Source: Dysidea avara (lineage: Eukaryota > Porifera > Demospongiae > Dictyoceratida > Dysideidae). From it: a stretch of 64,000 bases of DNA. The notes under the pieces are model-generated. The model ran no database searches and was not told the DNA's origin. It saw only the letters and a program-made list of their open reading frames with translations. The translations under genes and the position numbers were made by a program. Position 1 is the stretch's first letter. Each line of letters begins with the position of its first letter. The stretch lies in NCBI RefSeq assembly GCF_963678975.1, contig NC_089274.1, positions 21,785,133 to 21,849,132 of the forward strand. The letters run 5' to 3'. Below are positions 59,001 to 64,000 of the stretch, one piece after another.

Positions 59001-60855
59001 AGAGACTAGTTTGTAGACTGATAAGCTATTCTATATGCATACAGATAAGAGTTAATAACTGTAGCTAGCCATGCCATGCACTTGAAAACAACAATTTGAT
59101 GAATGCACGTATGAACCCACACAGGTTGTTCACTGGACTAGGTGTACAGATAAATGGGCTTTCCCAGGCATCATGCTTGGGCTAGATATGCTCCTGCCCC
59201 TTAAGGCTTAAGAAGGCCCTTCCTTGCAAATGTAGCTGCAAATTTACTGTAGTGCAAAAATGGAGAAGGAGCCATGGAGCTATCCATGTTGTTTTGTTTC
59301 TTCCTGTCAATATACCCACGGTGTGGCATGCCGGCATTCTTGTCCACTACCATATATCTTGATTGTATTATAGTTGTTAATGTTATAGTATTATGGTTCT
59401 TTTAGTGGCATTCTGGGATCTGGACGCCATTCAAACCTTCTTATCAGCAGTCCCCAATGACAAGATGATAGTTGTGGATGTCAGTTCTGTCAGTAACCCA
59501 GCCTGGCTGAAGACTGACTCATTTTATGGAAAGCCATTCATATACTGCCTGCAGAACAACTTTGGAGGAACAAGAGGCTTCTATGGCTACCTAGAGGTGA
59601 TAGGCTCTGACCCCCTTGATGCAGCTGGTTATAAAGGCAGTACTTTTGTTGGCATTGGATTAACTCCTGAGGCAATTGAACAAAATCCAGTGGTGTTTGA
59701 CTTAATGGTATGTATGGTAGTAGTATAATCTGCTCTATCTTTGTGTTTTAGAGTGAGATGGGTTGGAGGGAGTGGAAAGTTGATCCTCATGTATGGATTG
59801 AAGCATTTGCATTGAGGAGATATGGAGACATTGGTGGCAGCATCGGAGATAACCTGAAGACAGCTTGGAGTAAACTGCTCAGTTGTTGTTACAGCTATTA
59901 CTACTCAACAAAGTTTAAATCCCTTATAGAGCGTGCCCCAGTTATTTCCATGGACACCGACTACTGGATTGGATGGCAAGGCACTACTACTATGGTGGAA
60001 GCACTTGGATTGTTATTGTCTGGCCACAATAACGCCACCTTAAGAGATGTGGGTCCCTATCAGTATGATGTAGTAGATGTTACCAGACAAGCTATTGTCA
60101 ACCTCTTTACTGATGTACATGTGACATTTGGGCTTGCTTATAAGAAGTATCAAGTGTACAAAAAGAACAGCAGCTTAGAGTTTATGCAACTCTCCAACAC
60201 GCTGTTTGAAATGATTAAAGATCTGGACACTCTACTGGCATCTAATGAAAACTTTCTTCTTGGCAGATGGATTGAAGCTGCCCGTAACTCAGCCAAATAC
60301 AAGTCTACGTCTGTGCAAGATTTGTATGAGTTTAATGCTCGTAATCAGATCACAATGTGGGGCTACCACCAGAACATTGAAGACTATGCCAGCAAGCAGT
60401 GGGCTGGACTAGTGGGGGACTACTACTTGAGAAGATGGAAGCTACTGAGTAGATACATGTTAGAATCTATCATGAATGGCACTGATCTAGACTCTAATGC
60501 TTATGAGAAAGAGAGATTTATACTGGAAAGTTCATGGGGTGAAGAGCGCACAAAGTATCCCACAAGTCCAGTTGGCAATCCTATTGATGTGGCTTACCAG
60601 CTGTACAAGAAATACGTGACTATTGAAGACTCCTCAGTTACTTACAAAGTCCTAGCTAATAGTGATATGGAGCTAACAGAGTTAGGTCTGTTTGGTTACA
60701 ACTACCAGGCATGGACCCGTGACATTAATCAGTTGCGATTCATATGTAATGTCAACCCTACCTGTGTGGGGTTTAATTCACTAGCTATTGCATACAACTT
60801 CACGGGACCTATATCTGCTACAACTGGTGTTACTTTGTACTTGAAACAAGCCTAA
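56010..60855 (+). CDS. NAGLU: Alpha-N-acetylglucosaminidase (lysosomal, GH89) with C-terminal extension
   Basis: Three exons join in frame to 822 aa: 56010-57072, 59406-59707 and 59752-60855. NAGLU removes terminal alpha-N-acetylglucosamine from heparan sulfate in lysosomes. A signal peptide (MKLFFMVVTLIATSTISLA) is followed by the GH89 fold: [25 protein letters not shown], then FFGIDTYNEF with Glu313, matching a catalytic glutamate of the human enzyme, and NNFGGTRGFYG, EQNPVVFDLMSEMGW and RRYG. The C-terminal helical domain (LLGRWIEAAR, QITMWGY, DYASKQWAGLVGDYY) is complete. The product is about 80 residues longer than human NAGLU: a tail of roughly residues 753-822 has FICNVNPTCVGFN, reminiscent of PAN/apple folds. 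AATAAA lies 8 bp after the stop. The 2.3-kb intron 1 is repeat-rich. All active-site blocks look intact. Confidence 0.93.
57190..58420. repeat. Repeat-rich part of NAGLU intron 1
   Basis: It contains a pair of CTAATAGAACTGTCAC/CTAATAGAGCAGTCA motifs (57355-57390), many scattered (A/T)GGTCTG(A/G)(A/C)C and CATTTATG/TGTTTATG words in both orientations (57460-58080), and a poly-C/(CA)n run at about 58027-58048. I find no exon. Confidence 0.5.
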
Positions 60856-60868
60856 CTTGTGTAATAAA

Positions 60869-61301
60869 TGAACACATATTTTAAGATGAAATGTTTGTGT
60901 GTAAGAATGGAATTGAGTGTGTGGCAGCGCATGCTGCTGTATAGCCAACTGCCTAATTGTGTATTATTCCATACAGCAGTACAGTATGATATCAGTGTAA
61001 AGAATTCTGTCAATATAATTATACACTGTACACAGCATACTTTGACATGTTTATTTTGATGAGTTTTCTGCCTTTTAAAGATTTAGCAGATTAACCATGC
61101 TTTTTCACATGTACTGGTATACAGTTTTTAGCAGAGTGGCAGAAGAGTAAATTCTGCTGTGTATATAGACTTGCTCGATTCCATTTATTCTAGACCATTC
61201 AATGTTTATTGTTCACCTATATTTGTTATTAGCTGACGAGTAGGGTATTCTATTTGTATAAAAACAATTGCGAGCAATGTACATAGTCACTGACTACTTA
61301 C
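60869..61301. other. Spacer after NAGLU
   Basis: No coding exon is supported. In particular I looked on the minus strand for the missing 3' exons of the PAF-acetylhydrolase-like gene (catalytic histidine region, of the type SxHxNFxDF) and did not see them. Confidence 0.45.
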
Positions 61302-61925
61302 TATCAGTTTGAGAGTCAATATCCACCAGTTGCTTCATTTTAATGATGTTCTTATACCACTGCCAGTTCCAAGTGTTGATAAACAATAATGGCTGCTCCA
61401 CTTTGTCTTCTATACCATCCTCCACTGGCATCATGTATGTGTCAAGGCCAATTCCCACTCTGTAAGGACAAATACATTTCTTGAAAGTTCCTGAATGGAA
61501 CAGGAAAGTGAAGGGAAAGCTATTGCCTATCGAAATCGTTTATCATCAGCAAGAGCTGTCACTGTGGTAGCTCCACCAAATGAATGACCCATCATTGCAG
61601 TATGTACCAAGTCCAACTTGCCCTACATGTAACTAAACTAGTTGTATACTCCTTCAGGCTTCTACCTTAAACTGTTTAAAGTCAAAATCTGATTGTAGTA
61701 AGTTCTCAAACTCACCACTACTGTGAAGTTGATGGATAAAATCCAAACCTAGTAATATCTCCTTCCGTCGTATTGTCAACTAGATATATAGGAGCACATG
61801 AGTGCAGCAAGGCTCAACATGCATTTCCTAGCTACTTCTACTAATATTATAGCGAAGCTCACTTGGGGAACTCCGAAGGTATGTTCCTCTTCAAAAGATG
61901 ACGGAGGCTTGTCATAAGGAATGAT
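61302..61925 (-). pseudogene. PAF-acetylhydrolase-like gene fragment (PLA2G7/PAFAH2 family), truncated at both ends
   Basis: Four consecutive exons can be read: about 61925-61863 (PYDKPPSSFEEEHTFGVPQ), 61779-61666 (TIRRKEILLGLDFIHQLH), 61622-61531 and 61459-61302. They agree in phase. The third has GHSFGGAT, the lipase nucleophile elbow of PAF acetylhydrolases, which cleave the sn-2 acetyl of platelet-activating factor. The fourth has IGLDTYMMPVEDG, holding the catalytic Asp, then QPLLFINTWNWQW and NIIKMK. The donor after exon 61531 reads ATAGGC instead of GT. The 5' end runs into the ATAD5 partial copy with a stop in frame, and no exon with the catalytic His was found downstream. I infer a broken relic; an intact gene elsewhere, or an assembly join, could explain it. 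Confidence 0.72.
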
Positions 61926-61937
61926 TCATAAATGATT

Positions 61938-64000
61938 CTCAGGAGAGTCAGACTGTATGGTCGATGACAGTGATAGCAATGATTGTGGGGAAGAAGGTGC
62001 CAGTAAAGTGTTACTTGTCAGGGGAAAGGTGGGTTGTGGAAAGACTTCTGCCATTTATGCTTGTGCCAACAAACTGGATACAAGGTGAGTGTGTGCTTAG
62101 TATTTTCTATAGTTGATATGTCGGGTGGAACCTAACCACTGTCTACTTTTAAAAATTTAGTTAAAGGAATAGTTCACAAAATAGTATTATGAATTCCTGA
62201 TTGATAGTGGCTCACTTAATGCAGCCAATTGTTGTGTTAGAATAAGCCAAAAGTTTGAATAGCTTTGCAGACTGTGCTTTGTGATATGTACCCCAAAGTG
62301 TAAGTATGTTGTGTATTGGGTAAACTTTTGCCATTTATCAAAGGATGTCCTACTGTATTTGGTATGATACCTTCCAAGGGGGGAGGGGGGATTGTCATTT
62401 ACTGTGCTAAATCACAACAGTTGTCACACATGACCCCTTTGTTATAGGTATTTGAAGTGAATTCATCCAGTAGGCGATCCAGCAGTCAGGTGATCTCCAT
62501 ACTCCAGGAAGCCACCCAATCACACCAAATTGTGACTCAACGAGCTACGAAACAATCCACTCTATCCCAGGGTGAAGGGGATGATGATGACAAAGTCCCT
62601 AATAAGACCCATATCAAAAAGCCCCAGCTTCCATACCATTGCATCATTCTTTAAGCCTGTGAAGGGGCCAGCTGCTGCAAAGGAAGGGGGAGGGGCTGAG
62701 AGTAAGGATACAGCTGGTACAGAATTGTCTCAGCAGTCTGAACACTTGCAAGTGACATTAGCTTTTCACAGTGTTATATTGGTAGAGGAGGTGCGTGTGT
62801 GTGTGTGCGTGTGTGCATGCATGTGTGTGTGCGTGCATGTGCATGTGTGTGTGTGTGTGGTATCAACACTGATTGGCCATTACTATAAAGCTCATAGCAC
62901 CTAAATAATACAGGGGTGTCCCATTGTTGCATTGGATATAATAAAAATAATAAATAAGTGTGACCATGTACATAGCAGCCAAAGGCTTTGCCTTTATGTG
63001 GTGTGTATTTGTTAAGTGTTTGACCTCCCGTGTTATCACAGGTTGACATATTGTTTGAAGATGACAAAGGATTTTGGTCAGCAATGTATGACATTATCAA
63101 CATGTCAAAGAGACCCATCATCTTAACTTGTAATGGTATGTCCTGTTTTTATAGTGATTGTGTTACTTGTGACCCCACAGACCCTCACCTGCAATTGGAA
63201 TGTCACCACAATGTCATTGACATGTGTAGACCATCTGAGGTGAGTGTAATGTGTCTGTATATGTGTGTGTATATGCAGTGATAATAATTGTTTTGATCAT
63301 TGAGTCTATGAAGTAGAGATATTGTAGTCTCTTCCTCAGTATTTGATTTTGTGTGTTTTATTATGCATCTTGTGTAGTGTGTATATACTACTAGGTGTAT
63401 GGTGGTGCTATATATTCTTGTATTTATGAGGGTGTTGTACGTATGTGCTTTATAATGTGAGTTGTGGGGGCAGACATAGGTAGCCTTTTCTTCATTAGGC
63501 CACGTGTTTCTCATACACTATAGTTCAAAATGAAATTAACAATGCAGCGGGCAACTTTTTGTATCTGAAATAGATGAATGGAAGAGCTTGCGTGACTCAG
63601 AATGCAACATACTTACTCTGCTCTAGTGTAGACACCTACTAGTTTAAAATGGTGTTTTTAAGTGTTTTATGAATACCCATATTTCATTATGACATGAAAA
63701 ATACAGTGATGTGGGTAGGGACAAGAAACTAATAATTAAACCTTAATGCTGTTATTGGTCTCAATTATAGCAAGAGCTTGTAAATCATCTCCAGGTGATA
63801 GCCCTGTCACATGACCTTCTGCTCCCAGGCATCTACGTTGTCAGCACTGCTCCAGTGTGGTTCCCGCCAAGTCATACACACTCTACATTTCTCCCTGTGT
63901 CATGCCAACACATCAGAACAAGACTCTACCCAAGATGTACCCAGTGCCTGGCCTGCATCTTTACTAGAACAAGAGATTATAGAAGCCAAGTCTCTACTGT
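61938..64000 (+). pseudogene. ATAD5: Partial, frameshifted copy of ATAD5 (exons 2 to 6, continues beyond window)
   Basis: The copy begins inside exon 2 (GGAGAGTCAGACTGTATGGT) and reproduces exon 2 end (to 62084), exon 3 (62448-62790), exon 4 (63042-63135), exon 5 (63181-63239) and the start of exon 6 (63771-64000), with their introns. Exons 4 and 5 encode the same residues as the intact gene. Damage includes one base lost just before the exon 2 donor (AAACTGGATACAAG versus AAACTGGGATACAAG), a net +4 change in exon 3 (AAGCCCCAGCTTCCATACC versus AAGTCCTCCCGTACC) that shifts the PIP-like region, and a short deletion in exon 6 (CTCCCAGGCATCTACG). No promoter or exon 1 is present. It is therefore non-functional unless sequence errors account for the shifts. 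Confidence 0.88.

Overview
The window is nuclear DNA from an animal. It is AT-rich, with short GT-AG introns and introns and spacers packed with small DNA transposons. Protein content (raptor, ATAD5, NAGLU, CD225/dispanin, arrestin-domain, PAF acetylhydrolase and trimethyllysine-dioxygenase-like genes), small exons, compact spacing and head-to-head gene pairs fit an early-branching metazoan. A demosponge such as an Amphimedon relative is my best guess, but this is inference and nothing here proves the species. All intron-exon models were built by hand from splice sites, reading phase and family knowledge.

Left part (1-15.4 kb): the terminal exon of a TMLHE-like dioxygenase (+), then a convergent two-exon gene for a membrane-anchored P-loop ATPase (-) whose intron holds a hAT-type MITE, then about 5 kb of repeats including a large foldback built from AATTGGC-type motifs. 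Two tandem minus-strand CD225/dispanin genes follow. Their intron positions match. The second lies head-to-head with raptor, with about 140 bp between the two start codons.

Centre (15.4-39.0 kb): a complete 30-exon raptor gene (RPTOR, mTORC1 scaffold, 1296 codons plus stop). Intron 10 is 8.7 kb and is a stack of mobile elements: a long-inverted-repeat element invaded by a small MITE, a degraded BEL/Pao LTR retroelement whose LTR carries another MITE, and a flanked element with a 62-bp tandem array and a Helitron-type ORF fragment. Intron 18 has one MITE nested inside another.

Right part (40.7-64 kb): an 11-exon arrestin-domain gene (-) is head-to-head with ATAD5 (+, 8 exons, 1295 aa), the PCNA unloader subunit. 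NAGLU (+, 3 exons, 822 aa), the lysosomal heparan-sulfate exoglycosidase, follows. After it come a broken PAF-acetylhydrolase fragment (-) and a second, frameshifted partial copy of ATAD5 that runs off the window end. This copy lacks an intronic hAT-MITE found in the intact gene and keeps a single copy of its 8-bp target, so it records an empty site.

The genes do not form one pathway. I found no clearly new enzymatic system. The most notable observations are the dispanin pair beside raptor, the NAGLU C-terminal extension, the ATAD5/PAF-AH rearrangement with the empty site, the unclassified membrane ATPase, and a paired palindromic motif (core CTCTAATAGAG) scattered across the window.
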